This document shows, in pieces, positions 54,401 to 64,000 of a stretch of DNA of 64,000 nt; position 1 is the stretch's first letter, and every line of letters starts with the position of its first letter. The stretch spans positions 1,426,001 to 1,490,000 of the forward strand of contig JBCAMK010000006.1 of the NCBI GenBank assembly GCA_038503065.1, read 5' to 3'. Under the pieces are notes generated by a model. That model was not told where the DNA came from. It was given only the letters and a program-made list of their open reading frames with translations, and made no database searches. The position numbers were made by a program, and so were the translations under genes. Source of the DNA: Paragyromitra xinjiangensis. Taxonomy: Eukaryota; Ascomycota; Pezizomycetes; Pezizales; Discinaceae.

Positions 54401-55152
54401 CAGTTGGTTTTTGAATATAAGCGTCTGCTGGTGTATTCAGGTGGGTGTATGTAGAGGGTGGTGTGTAGGGTGATATGATCGGAATTATGGGGACAAGTGG
54501 GTGGGGCGGACCAGGGACCGCAGACATCGGATAGGCCACGGGCTAGAGTGATGTCCACAATAGAGGGATGGTTTCCGTTTCTGGGAAAGTGAGTGAGGGT
54601 TCCAGGTTTGTTGAGGAGGCGAAAATCCATGTTTTCCAGCCATTCAACGATGGTATTGGTGATGGATATACGTTTGGAAAAAAGGTATTGGCGGGTTTCT
54701 GCAATGGGACCATACCACCATGGATGGTGTAGGTTGAAGTCGCCCGCTAATATTGTGTTGTGATGAAATTGGTGTGTGAGGAGTGGTAGGTGGTTGTCGC
54801 TTGTGCGTGGTTGGATGTATACATTGCAAACTTCAAAAGTTAAATGTGGTAATTTAATGAGAAGTGAAATGATGTTGGGATTTGGTGTTAATGTGGTTGT
54901 TATTTTTGTGTTTTTGAGGTTTTTCTTAATATATATGACGACTTTGCATGATGTGGAAGGAAAGAAAGCGTCGGAGCTTTGTGAAATTGGAGGAAGATTA
55001 TCATGGTCAAGCCAGGGTTCCTGGAGCATGAGAATTAGGGAGGATGGTGTTTGGTTATGATTCATGATTGCTGATAGAGTCGAGGCCTGTCCTTTGGCGC
55101 AGTTAAGCTGCTGCACCTTGGCTATGCCTGGTATGGATGGATGTGGCTGCAT
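51422..55152 (-). pseudogene. Family-1 LINE ORF2, copy E, frameshift and stop
   Basis: Endonuclease, RT (YIDDD) and linker are open from 55152 to EAGLAP. There one C is missing from the CCCCCC run of GCCCCCCTC (about 52570), and the frame jumps to the one read from 52549. RNase H is intact in that frame. A second break is TGG to TAG after GNN (51554-51556). The original stop is at 51422-51424. Confidence 0.9.
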
Positions 55153-56558
55153 TAAGCAGTGGTGGAGGTAATTCGGGAAGATTTAAGGCTCTCAGTGAGC
55201 TTGGTGTAAGCGATACAGACTTTGCGTTCGTAGGCCTTATGACCTTGGTTGCAGTTTGCGCAGCGGATCGGGGGGTGAGTGCACTTGGAGCCAGCTGGGC
55301 ATCCAGAGGTGGTACACGGGTGTTTGAAGGTTTCATGTGCCTCAGCACAAACAGCGCATTTGGTTTCATTCTTGCATGTTTGCTGGTGATGTCCATAAGC
55401 CTGGCATTTCCTGCATTGTGTGGTGGGGGAAACTGCAATGTATTCCTGTACCCTGCAAAAGGAATTGAAGAGTGGGATTTGTGAGAGTCCGAGGGTTTCC
55501 ATGGTGAACTTTTGTGGGAGGGCGATGACGATGGCGGAATGGGTTTTGTTGGCTCTGGCTTCTGGGGTTGTGAGCCATCTTGGGGTTTGGGCGAGAGTGA
55601 ATGTGGGGACAGAGATGGACATTTGTTCAGCAACTTCGGCCATCGTTGCCTTGGTGGGAATGCCATGAATTATGAATTTGGACCATTTGGAGTTTGGTCT
55701 GGCTTCACTGAGGGGGATCTTGAGCAGTGTACATGCCGTTTCGATTTCCTTCTGATAGGCCTGGCAGATTTGTTCCGCGGATTCGTTGGGTCGGGTGGTA
55801 AGGACAAAGTTGTGTCTCGCAGTTTTTGTGCACATTAAAATGGAAGTGTTACGTGGGGCAAGTTCCTTGTTAATTGCTGCGAGGAGGGAGGAGTTGTTAA
55901 TGGAGGGTGGTACATCTGCGGAGGTCTCCAGAATGATTTGCCTGTTGATGGTGGTGAATTGTGGTTGAAACAACTTAGGGGGAAGGGCCTTCTTTTTCTT
56001 GTTGCCCTTGTTGACCTTGGTGAACGGGGCGGCGGGGGCATTTGCAGCTTGTGCATAGGTCATCGGTTTTCCGTCATTAAGCTGGGGGACCTGGGGTTTT
56101 TGGGTCGGCTGTTGAGGTTTTTGGTTGCTGGCTGGTGTGGGAGTGCGGGTGGGCTGATTGGTGTTCTTCTCAATGTTGCGAAGGGCTCCGGCCATGTTGT
56201 TGAGGGTGGTGGAAAGTTTACCAACCATTTCCTGAAGGATCTTAGTTTGATCCGTAAGCCTGAGGATGTCATTTTCCTGCATGGCAACTTTGGCGAGGAG
56301 GAGGGTGTTGTTTTCCTCGGTCTGGGTGTTGAGTCGGGCAAAGCTGGATTTCAACAGCCATGCCGTGAATTGCTCTGTATTTCCTTCATCTGGGATTTCG
56401 GGCATGTAGTCTTCGGTGGCTGAAAAGTCACGAAGCCAGTTGGGAGTGGAATCGTCGGGAAGCTCATGCATGAGGGCTTCGTCGTGGTATTGAGAATCGG
56501 TGGTTAGGCCCTGGGGACTGGTATTGAAGAGGGATTGTGCAGTGGAGGATTCGGCCAT
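55152..56558 (-). CDS. Family-1 LINE ORF1 protein, copy E
   Basis: 468 codons, open, with the same plan as the other copies. Knuckles are CRKCQAYGHHQQTC, CAVCAEAHETFKHPC and CANCNQGHKAYERKVC. TAATG junction to ORF2. Confidence 0.88.
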   Translation of the reverse strand: MAESSTAQSLFNTSPQGLTTDSQYHDEALMHELPDDSTPNWLRDFSATEDYMPEIPDEGNTEQFTAWLLKSSFARLNTQTEENNTLLLAKVAMQENDILRLTDQTKILQEMVGKLSTTLNNMAGALRNIEKNTNQPTRTPTPASNQKPQQPTQKPQVPQLNDGKPMTYAQAANAPAAPFTKVNKGNKKKKALPPKLFQPQFTTINRQIILETSADVPPSINNSSLLAAINKELAPRNTSILMCTKTARHNFVLTTRPNESAEQICQAYQKEIETACTLLKIPLSEARPNSKWSKFIIHGIPTKATMAEVAEQMSISVPTFTLAQTPRWLTTPEARANKTHSAIVIALPQKFTMETLGLSQIPLFNSFCRVQEYIAVSPTTQCRKCQAYGHHQQTCKNETKCAVCAEAHETFKHPCTTSGCPAGSKCTHPPIRCANCNQGHKAYERKVCIAYTKLTESLKSSRITSTTA

Positions 56559-57138
56559 TTTTGTGGGGGAACCTGAGCGGGCGGGAGCTGGAGAGGGGTT
56601 GGAAAGGGTTCTTTTCTTGCCGATGAGGGGGAGGGTGAAGTTGGTACCAAAGGTCACCAGCTTCACAGGAGATGGGGATGGGGTGCGGGATCTCCTGGGA
56701 GGAGTTGAGGGCGAATCCAGGATGATTTGGGGCGTAGCGCCCGATGAAAAGGTTCGAGTGCGGGGAAGTGGTGATAAATGAAGCCGAAGAGTTAAAGACT
56801 TTTTGCAGTGTGTAACGCGGTTGCAACGTAGAACTGTTGTTTTGCAGGGATCTTTTTACTCGTGCAGGATGGTGTCCAATTTCCAATTTCCAATTTCAAT
56901 TTATTTTAGACAGTCGCTAACCTAACTAGCTACTGAATGGCACGCGTATATGAAATACATGACCTCAACCACCACCAACCTCGACTTCCCCTAATAAAAA
57001 CTTAAGGAAAATACAAAACATACTCCCGAAACTCACTCCCAAAATAACATAACAACTAAATAATAAAATTTTTAAAGAAATAATCCCCAACTAACCGGAA
57101 ACAAAGGAAAAGCTTCCCCCGCCCGGTTCACCAAGAAA

Positions 57139-60100
57139 TCAATTCAACTCTAGCAGGTTGGTGTTAGACACCGTATTAAGATATTTGTTCGATGAAATTG
57201 TGGCCAGCTGGTTCTCTTTAATAAAATGTAAGAGATTCAGGTGGTTGTTATTGAGGAGAATAGCCTGATACCAATTGTTGCCCCAGGACGGCCGCGAAGT
57301 GGCGTTGAGGGTGCAATTGAGAGCGAGGTGAGGTGAGGAGTTAATCATGCCACATGCACATGTGGATGGGGGGTTGAGGGGATTTGGGTCCACCTTGGTT
57401 TGTTGAGTGCGAAGTAGTGAAATTGCTTTCGCTTGCGTTCGTCGAAGGAAGCGCAGTACGGTGGGAGGGTGTAAAGCAACTGGTGTTTCAGTTGTGGATT
57501 GCCAGGCTTTGAGTAGGTTGAGTTTGGGTTGTAAGCGAAGCCAACCTAAAGTAGTGCAAGTGTGTTTGCATTGAAGAGCGAGAAGGCCCTGTTTGGCCAT
57601 GGAATCTGCTATTTCATTGCCTGGGATGTTGGTGTGTGATGGTGTCCAGCGTCCCGTGACAGTAGAATTCAAATTGTGAAGAGTATGAATGTGAGATAAA
57701 GAGTCTTTCAAAAACTGACGATTTGATGTGGGGTGGCCTGCGAGGGAACGGAGGGCATTTTGATTGTCGACACAGAGGTAAACTGGTGTGTTATCTGCTT
57801 GAAGATTGTGGATGAGGTAATGCAGGGCTTCTTGAATTCCGTGAATCTCTGCATCTTCGTTCTCGCATTGGTGTCCCAGGTTGCAATTGCCCTGGAAAGA
57901 GGCTGTGGTGGTGCCGAACTGAATGAATTGGATGTTCCATCCAGATGCGGTGATTCCGTCTTCTGATTTGGATCCATCGGAATAGAGTACCCAGGCCTTG
58001 GAGAGGCTGTGAAGCCAGTCCATGTGGGTGAGAGCGGCGGATTGTTTAGTGCCCTCTATGTGGATATCGGAGTCACTGAGGAAAGGGTGGAGAGGTAGGG
58101 ATGGATCTTCAAGAGGTGGGCCAGATAGTAACTTAGATAAGAGGGAGCCGACCCTCTGTAGTCCAGTGCCTTTGAAGTCTGTGGGATGGAGGTGGGCGAG
58201 GAGATTTCGGTGTAATGGATGATTGGGGTTTCTTAAGATGCGGATGCCATAATTTTGTGTCCGCATATCGAGCAGAAGGTTGAGGGGGGCTAAGCCCGCT
58301 TCTGGTAGGAGTCTATGGATGGGGGTAAATTTTGGAAGACCAGAAATGAGACGGGCGGCGCGGTGATAAGCAGGTGCAATCCTGTCTAGTATGCTTTGGG
58401 TGCCCGTCCACCACACTTCCGAGCCATAGAGTGCTGCTGGGAGGATGATGGTGAGGGTGAGTTGGTGTATTAAATTGGGTGTGGGGCCTTTATCCTTGAT
58501 GAGGTTATTTACCAAGTATAGGGAGGTCCTGAGGCGAGAGGCTGCTTGTTGACTGTGAATGTGGAAATTTAATCTCTGGTCTAGAAGAATGCCCAGAGTT
58601 TTAATATATGGGGAGGGGGGTATTTCTGTGTCAAAAATTTTGATTGATTGTGAAGGGGGTTGAGGAGTGCTTGTAGCGATGAGGTGAATTAACTCAGTCT
58701 TCGCTTGTGAGAAAGTAATGTTCAAAAAGGAAGCACGGAACATTTTAGCGGTGTGTCTTTCGGCTAGTCGTTTGGTGGCGAAGGAAGGGGTTTTCGCTAG
58801 TTGCAGGGCAGTATCATCATCAATATAGATGGTGGAGGATTCGGTTGGGTGTGGATTGGTGGGGGGATCGAGTACAGCGGCATAAATAACAAATGCTATA
58901 GAAGAAAGAGGGGAGCCTTGTGGGAGTCCAACTGATAATGTTTGGGGGGTTTCCAATTCATTATTGATTCGGAAGGCTAGCCTGCGGTTTGAAGTGAAGC
59001 TGTGCATCCATTTGACACACCATGCAGGGAATTTATAATGTTTAAGGATGTTGATGAGATGAGGATGTGAAACGCAATTGAAGGCGCCATCAATATCAGT
59101 GGCTAGGATGGAGGGACGGAGAGGGGCTCTTGAAGCTTTCCTGTCGTTGCCCAGGGTGGGAATGAGAACTTGTTTTTGAGCAGTGGTGAGGATTGTGTGC
59201 AGGGAATCAGTGGCAGATATGCCTGTTCTGGCTCCTGTGTGGTGTGGTTGTATGGAGCCATTCAAAGTGGCGCATTTTTCGAGTCTTTTGGCGACTATTT
59301 TCTCTAAAAGTTTGCCAAAGCAGGAGAGGAGGGAAACTGGGCGATAGCTCTTGGGGGAGGAGTAATCGGCTTTATTCGATTTTGGAATGGGTACGCAGTG
59401 GGTGATTTTCCATTGTTCAGGCATGATTCCAAGGTGAAGTAGATTGTTAAAAAGTGTTGTAAATAGGGAAGGTCGGGCTCGATGAGTTTCGCGCAATGTG
59501 ATGTAGTTGATGCCGTCAGGGCCAACTGCTGTACGCATGTTGGATCTGTGCAGTAGCAGATCAATTTCCTCCGCTGAAACTAGGTAAGGGAAGGAGGTGG
59601 TGTCGGAAGTAGGTGCTTTTAAAAAGTTGGGTGGGAAATTAGGTGGAATTATTTGTGGAGGGAAAAAAGTGTTGCGGAAGGCCATGGCGATGCCTTCGTT
59701 GCTTTCTTGTTGAGCGATGGATGGTATGCTGGGTTTGTTTCTTGCTGACGCGCTGTTGAGTAGGTTCCAGGCTGAGCTTGGGCTGATATCCTTAAGGGAG
59801 CGGTGCCAGTGATCCCATTTGGCGAGAGTGATTTCGGATTTATATGTTTTGCGGATAGAAATGGCAATGGTTCTGAGGTGGGGGGAGGAATTGGGTTTCC
59901 TGGCTTTCGATTCGATCCAGGTTAACTTTCTTTTTAGCTTGCTGAGGTTTGGAGTCCACCAGGTTTTGGCGTAAGTCCTGGGTTTGGAAAGGGGGACTGT
60001 TTCTTCTACGGCTCTGTTGATGAGGTTGGTGATGTGGGATAGGGTGGAGGTGGCCGTTTCCTCGTTTCTGAACACCAAAGGTATGGCTGCGTCTTTTATG

Positions 60101-60870
60101 ACTTGGTGGAATGCTGGCCAATTGGTTTTTGAATATAGGCGTCTGCTGGTATATTCAGGTGGATGTATGTAAAGGGTGGTGTGTAAAGTGATGTGGTCAG
60201 AGTTGTGAGGACAGGAAGGTGGGGCAGACCAAGGTCCGCAGACATCAGATAGGCCACGGGCTAAGGTGAGGTCCACGATGGAGGGTTGGTTCCCGTTTCT
60301 GGGGAAGTGAGTGAGGGTTCCAGGTTTGTTAAGTAGGCGAAAGTCCATATTTTCCAGCCATTCAGTGATGGTGTTGGTTATGGAAATGCGTTTGGAAAAG
60401 AGGTATTGACGGGTTTCTGCGATGGGGCCATACCACCATGGGTGGTGGAGGTTGAAGTCGCCCGCTAATATTTTGTTGTGGTGAAACTGGTGTGTGAGGA
60501 GTGGTAGGTGATTGTCGCTTGTGCGTGGTTGGATGTATATGTTGCAAACTTCAACAGTTAAATGTGGCAATTTAATGAGGAGTGAAATAATGTTAGGATT
60601 TGGTGCTAGTGTGGTTGTTATTTTTGTGTTTTTGAGATTTTTCTTAATATATATGACGACCTTGCATGACTTGGAAGGAAAGAAGGCATCGGAGCTTTGT
60701 GACATTGGAGGAAGATCATCATGGTCGAGCCAGGGTTCCTGGAGCATGAGAATTAGGGAGGATGGTGTTTGATTATGATTCATGATTGCTGATAAAGTTG
60801 AGGCCTGTCCTTTGGCGCAGTTCAGCTGCTGCACCTTGGCTATGCCTGGTATGGATGGTTGTGGCTGCAT
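57139..60870 (-). CDS. Family-1 LINE ORF2 polyprotein, copy D
   Basis: 1243 codons, the same length as copy A and uninterrupted. Endonuclease GDFNLHHPWW and NSDH; RT RTAVGPDG, ATDIDGAFN, GLPQGSPLSS, YIDDD; RNase H LYSDGSK, ENEDAEIHG, VDNQNAL, SHTNIPGNEIAD; C-terminal knuckle CACGMINSSPHLALNC. It differs from copy A at many residues, about one in five by eye in the N-terminal 250, while the flanking gypsy pol is almost identical between the two sites. Confidence 0.93.
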   Translation of the reverse strand: MQPQPSIPGIAKVQQLNCAKGQASTLSAIMNHNQTPSSLILMLQEPWLDHDDLPPMSQSSDAFFPSKSCKVVIYIKKNLKNTKITTTLAPNPNIISLLIKLPHLTVEVCNIYIQPRTSDNHLPLLTHQFHHNKILAGDFNLHHPWWYGPIAETRQYLFSKRISITNTITEWLENMDFRLLNKPGTLTHFPRNGNQPSIVDLTLARGLSDVCGPWSAPPSCPHNSDHITLHTTLYIHPPEYTSRRLYSKTNWPAFHQVIKDAAIPLVFRNEETATSTLSHITNLINRAVEETVPLSKPRTYAKTWWTPNLSKLKRKLTWIESKARKPNSSPHLRTIAISIRKTYKSEITLAKWDHWHRSLKDISPSSAWNLLNSASARNKPSIPSIAQQESNEGIAMAFRNTFFPPQIIPPNFPPNFLKAPTSDTTSFPYLVSAEEIDLLLHRSNMRTAVGPDGINYITLRETHRARPSLFTTLFNNLLHLGIMPEQWKITHCVPIPKSNKADYSSPKSYRPVSLLSCFGKLLEKIVAKRLEKCATLNGSIQPHHTGARTGISATDSLHTILTTAQKQVLIPTLGNDRKASRAPLRPSILATDIDGAFNCVSHPHLINILKHYKFPAWCVKWMHSFTSNRRLAFRINNELETPQTLSVGLPQGSPLSSIAFVIYAAVLDPPTNPHPTESSTIYIDDDTALQLAKTPSFATKRLAERHTAKMFRASFLNITFSQAKTELIHLIATSTPQPPSQSIKIFDTEIPPSPYIKTLGILLDQRLNFHIHSQQAASRLRTSLYLVNNLIKDKGPTPNLIHQLTLTIILPAALYGSEVWWTGTQSILDRIAPAYHRAARLISGLPKFTPIHRLLPEAGLAPLNLLLDMRTQNYGIRILRNPNHPLHRNLLAHLHPTDFKGTGLQRVGSLLSKLLSGPPLEDPSLPLHPFLSDSDIHIEGTKQSAALTHMDWLHSLSKAWVLYSDGSKSEDGITASGWNIQFIQFGTTTASFQGNCNLGHQCENEDAEIHGIQEALHYLIHNLQADNTPVYLCVDNQNALRSLAGHPTSNRQFLKDSLSHIHTLHNLNSTVTGRWTPSHTNIPGNEIADSMAKQGLLALQCKHTCTTLGWLRLQPKLNLLKAWQSTTETPVALHPPTVLRFLRRTQAKAISLLRTQQTKVDPNPLNPPSTCACGMINSSPHLALNCTLNATSRPSWGNNWYQAILLNNNHLNLLHFIKENQLATISSNKYLNTVSNTNLLELN

Positions 60871-62282
60871 TAAGCAGTGGTGGTGGTAATTCGGGAGGAT
60901 TTAAGGCTCTCAGTGAGCTTGGTATAGGAGATGCAAACTTTGCGCTCATAGGCCTTGTGACCCTGGTTGCAGTTGGCGCAGCGGATTGGGGGGTGGACGC
61001 ACTTGGAGCCAGCCGGGCATCCAGTGGTGGTGCACGGGTGTTTGAGGGTTTCATGTGCCTCAGCACAGACAGCGCATTTAAATTCGTTCTTGCATGTTTG
61101 CTGGTGATGTCCATAAGCCTGGCATTTCCTGCATTGTGTGGTAGGGGAAACTGCAATGTATTCCTGTACCCTGCAGAAGGAATTAAAAAGTGGGATTTGT
61201 GAGAGTCCGAGGGTTTCCATAGTGAACTTTTGTGGGAGGGCAATGACAATGGCGGAGTGGGTTTTTTTGGCTCTGGCTTCTGGGGTTGTGAGCCATCTGG
61301 GGGTTTGTGCGAGGGTGAACGTGGGGACGGAAATGGACATTTGCTCTGCAACTTCGGCCATTGTTGCCTTAGTGGGGATGCCATGAATGATGAATTTGGA
61401 CCATTTAGAATTTGGTCTGGCTTCACCGAGGGGGATCTTGAGCAGTGTGCATGCTGTTTCGATTTCCTTTTGGTAGGCCTGGCAGATTTGTTCCGCGGAT
61501 TCGTCAGGTCGGGTGGTGAGGACAAAGTTGTGTCTCGCAGTTTTGGTGCACATTAGGATGGAAGTGTTGCGTGGAGCAAGTTCCTTGTTGATTGCTGCGA
61601 GGAGTGAAGAGTTGTCAATGGAGGGTGGTACATCTGCGGAGGTTTCCAGAATGATTTGCCTGTTAATGGTGGTGAACTGTGGTTGGAACAATTTGGGGGG
61701 AAGGGCTTTCTTCTTCTTGTTGCCCTTGTTGACCTTGGTGAATGGAGCGGCGGGAGCATTCGTAGCCTGTGCGTAGGTCATGGGCTTTCCATCGTTGAGG
61801 AGAGGAATTTGAGGTTTCTGGGCCGTTTGTTGTTTGGGTTTCTGTTGATTGCCAGCTGGTGCGGGAGTGTGGGATGGTTGGTTTGTGTTCTTCTCAATGT
61901 TGCGAAGGGCTCCAGCCATGTTGTTGAGGGTGGTGGAAAGTTTACCAACCATTTCCTGAAGGATCTTAGTTTGATCCGTAAGCCTGAGGATGTCATTTTC
62001 CTGCATGGCAACTTTGGCGAGGAGGAGGGTGTTGTTTTCCTCGGTCTGGGTGTTGAGTCGGGCAAAGCTGGATTTCAACAGCCATGCCGTGAATTGCTCG
62101 GTATTTCCTTCATCTGGGATTTCGGGCATGTAGTCTTCGGTGGCTGAAAAGTCACGAAGCCAGTTGGGAGTGGAATCGTCGGGAAGCTCATGCATGAGGG
62201 CTTCGTCGTGGTATTGAGAATCGGTGGTTAGGCCCTGGGGACTGGTATTGAAGAGGGATTGTGCAGTGGAGGATTCGGCCAT
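60870..62282 (-). CDS. Family-1 LINE ORF1 protein, copy D
   Basis: 470 codons from MAESSTAQS. Helical region, Pro/Gln linker, RRM-like KWSKFIIHGIP and three knuckles (CRKCQAYGHHQQTC, CAVCAEAHETLKHPC, CANCNQGHKAYERKVC). Ends in TAATG, shared with ORF2. Confidence 0.9.
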   Translation of the reverse strand: MAESSTAQSLFNTSPQGLTTDSQYHDEALMHELPDDSTPNWLRDFSATEDYMPEIPDEGNTEQFTAWLLKSSFARLNTQTEENNTLLLAKVAMQENDILRLTDQTKILQEMVGKLSTTLNNMAGALRNIEKNTNQPSHTPAPAGNQQKPKQQTAQKPQIPLLNDGKPMTYAQATNAPAAPFTKVNKGNKKKKALPPKLFQPQFTTINRQIILETSADVPPSIDNSSLLAAINKELAPRNTSILMCTKTARHNFVLTTRPDESAEQICQAYQKEIETACTLLKIPLGEARPNSKWSKFIIHGIPTKATMAEVAEQMSISVPTFTLAQTPRWLTTPEARAKKTHSAIVIALPQKFTMETLGLSQIPLFNSFCRVQEYIAVSPTTQCRKCQAYGHHQQTCKNEFKCAVCAEAHETLKHPCTTTGCPAGSKCVHPPIRCANCNQGHKAYERKVCISYTKLTESLKSSRITTTTA

Positions 62283-62597
62283 TTTTGTGGGGGAACCTGA
62301 GCGGGCGGGAGCTGGAGAGGGGTTGGAAAGGGTTCTTTTCTTGCCGATGAGGGGGAGGGTGAAGTTGGTACCAAAGGTCACCAGCTTCACAGGAGATGGG
62401 GATGGGGTGCGGGATCTCCTGGGAGGAGTTGAGGGCGAATCCAGGATGAAATGGGGCGTAGCGCCCGATGAAAAGGTTCGAGTGCGGGGAAGTGGTGATA
62501 AATGAAGCCGAATAGTTAAAGACTTTTTGCTGTGTGTAACGCCGTTGCAACGTAGAACTGGTGTTTTGCAGGGATCTTTTTACTCGTGCAGGATGGT

Positions 62598-64000
62598 GTC
62601 CATGGGTGGTAGGGCACTTCCAGAGGTAGTAGCTCACCATACTTCTTGTGGCGGGCGGTTTTATTCCTCTGGCAGCTATCACAGCTTCGGACATACTCTT
62701 CAATGTCCTGATCCATATTGGGCCAGTAGAAGTTGGACTTGATCTTCTCAACTGTCTTGAGCTGTCCGAAATGACCGGCCATCTTGCTGTCATGGCACTC
62801 AGTGAAGATTTCCTGGCGGAGGTCTCTGCCTTCCGGGACATACCATCGGTTCTTATAGAACACTAAACCATCCTTGAGGGACAGTGACGGGTCTAATCCT
62901 TCTTTCTTCTCCTGTAGTGCCTGGCGGATGCCTTGCCACTGGATATCTTGAGCTGCCGCAGCTTCAAGCCTCTGCAAGAATGTAGACTGGAGTTGGTGAA
63001 CTCTGATGGCCGCTAGCCTAGCAGGGTTCAACACCAATTGCCCAGGACGGAAAAACAACTGCGGTTCTGCAACTGCAGGTTCACCTCCCTCTCCTAGGCA
63101 GTGATCCCACCGTCTAGATAGGACATCTGGCTTCCCATTCTTGTCACCGGATCTGTAGACCACCTTAAAGTTATAACCCGCCAGGTCTTCAGACCATCTG
63201 GCCTGCCGGCGGGTTAAGACCTTGGTACTGTTGAAGTACTCGAGGTTCTTATGGTCCGTGAACACAGTGACTTCTCCCTCTACTGACTTCAAAAGGTGCT
63301 CCCATTCTCGGAAAGCAGCCACTATGGCGCCCATTTCCTTGTCATGGATGTCATAGTTTATCTCGGCGGGGGAAAACTTCTTGGAGTAGAAGGCCACAGG
63401 GTGTAGCTTCCCATCCTCGCCATACTGAGATAACACTGCACCTTTCGCAAAGTCACTTGCATCAGTTTCTACAACTGTGCGCCTACTGGGGTGAAAATGA
63501 ACTAGGACCGGCTCACTTGTGAACAGCTGCTTGAGTTCCTCGAAAGCTCTGTCACAAGCGGCAGTCCAGAACCACTTCTTGTCTTTCATCAGCAGATCCG
63601 TCAAGGGCTTGCAAACCCGACTGAAACCTGCTATGAATCTCCTGTAGAAGTTGGCGAAGCCTAAGAAGGCCTGCACATCCTTCACAGTTCTGGGTACCGG
63701 CCACTCCCTGACAGCATTGACTTTCTCTTTGGACATAGAGATGCCATGCTCGGAGATGTTGTACCCCAAATATTCCACTTCTTTCAAATGAAAGAAGGAC
63801 TTGTCAATGTGGGCATGGAGGTTGGCTTCTCTCAACCTTCCTAACACCTTCTTGACGAGGAACTGGTGTCCTTCCATGTTCTCGGAGTATATAAGTATAT
63901 CATCTAAGTATACTATAACTCCGAGATCTAGGAGGTCATGTAGAACCTCATTGATCATAGCCTGGAATGAGGAGGGTGCATTGCACAGACCAAATGGCAT
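62598..64000 (-). CDS. pol: Gypsy pol (RT end, RNase H, integrase zinc region), right copy, partial
   Basis: Open from the window edge: MPFGLCNAPSSFQ, YLDDILIYS, RNase H (ETDASDFAKGAVL, FTDHKNLEYF), the HHCC region (HDSKMAGHFG, CDSCQRN) and VPYHPW, where LINE D begins. Only a few residues differ from the left copy (QLKTV for QFKTV, MDQD for MDKD, YHPW for YRPW). The remainder of this pol, integrase core onward, is at 44325-45428. The frame runs on into the LINE 5' UTR for about 26 codons before a stop. Confidence 0.92.

Larger units (their letters stand above)
51152..56873 (-). mobile_element. Family-1 LINE copy E
   Basis: 5722 bp between TGGAC sites at 56874-56878 and 51147-51151. The tail has one irregular heptamer (GGAAAAAATTGG). 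ORF1 is open; ORF2 has a frameshift and a nonsense codon. Confidence 0.9.
56879..62597 (-). mobile_element. Family-1 LINE copy D, full length and intact
   Basis: 5719 bp. Its 5' end at 62597 abuts TGGAC (62598-62602) in gypsy pol at exactly the position where copy A enters the left gypsy copy. Its 3' tail abuts TGGAC (56874-56878) and copy E. Both ORFs are open. Confidence 0.92.

Overview
The window looks like nuclear DNA of a filamentous ascomycete fungus, and almost all of it is mobile elements. The evidence for a fungus is the short introns (about 48-130 nt, GTANGN donors, CTAAC-type branch points, AG acceptors), a SNF2-family host gene rich in such introns, a chromodomain Ty3/gypsy element, and non-LTR elements whose ORF2 runs endonuclease-RT-RNase H-CCHC like the Tad/I group. 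I cannot name the species. There are no rRNA genes, no CRISPR array, and I recognised no tRNA.

Layout. 1-1160: two small host gene pieces. 1248-6895: 5' half of a SNF2-type helicase gene (+), split by a 2.6-kb DNA transposon with very long inverted arms (1748-4355) and then cut by a Ty3/gypsy LTR. 6896-12801: that chromovirus (5' LTR, a 249-bp MITE in the leader, gag with a 58-nt intron, protease, RT, RNase H, start of integrase). 12802-28555: three head-to-tail copies of one non-LTR element (family 1; copies A, B, C) sitting in the integrase region. B is itself split by a MITE, an ORF1-only half-LINE and a solo LTR; C is cut off. 28556-34893: a second non-LTR family. 34894-37986: fragments of families 1, 3 (half-LINE) and 2. 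37987-40065: minisatellites and transposon ends. 40066-40798: solo LTR. 42122-43416: 3' half of the SNF2 gene, now on the minus strand. 43417-45428: 3' LTR, chromodomain and integrase of a gypsy copy (-). 45429-62597: three more head-to-tail family-1 copies (F, E, D, all -). 62598-64000: upstream pol of the same gypsy copy (-), running off the window.

Main observation. In both gypsy copies the family-1 LINE array occupies exactly the same position in pol, and every array boundary visible in the window carries the same five bases, TGGAC. The copies nearest the upstream pol flank (A and D) have intact ORF1 and ORF2; the more distal copies are broken by stops, a frameshift or nested insertions. 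This fits a target-specific element that regenerates its own site and stacks new copies on the upstream side. All five complete copies join ORF1 to ORF2 through a TAATG stop-start overlap.

The second large-scale feature is the SNF2 gene. Its two halves lie about 36 kb apart in opposite orientation, each touching an identical-length (733 bp) gypsy LTR with near-matching 5-bp flanks (CATGC and CATAC). This implies an inversion between two inverted gypsy/LINE copies, or a misassembly that mimics one.
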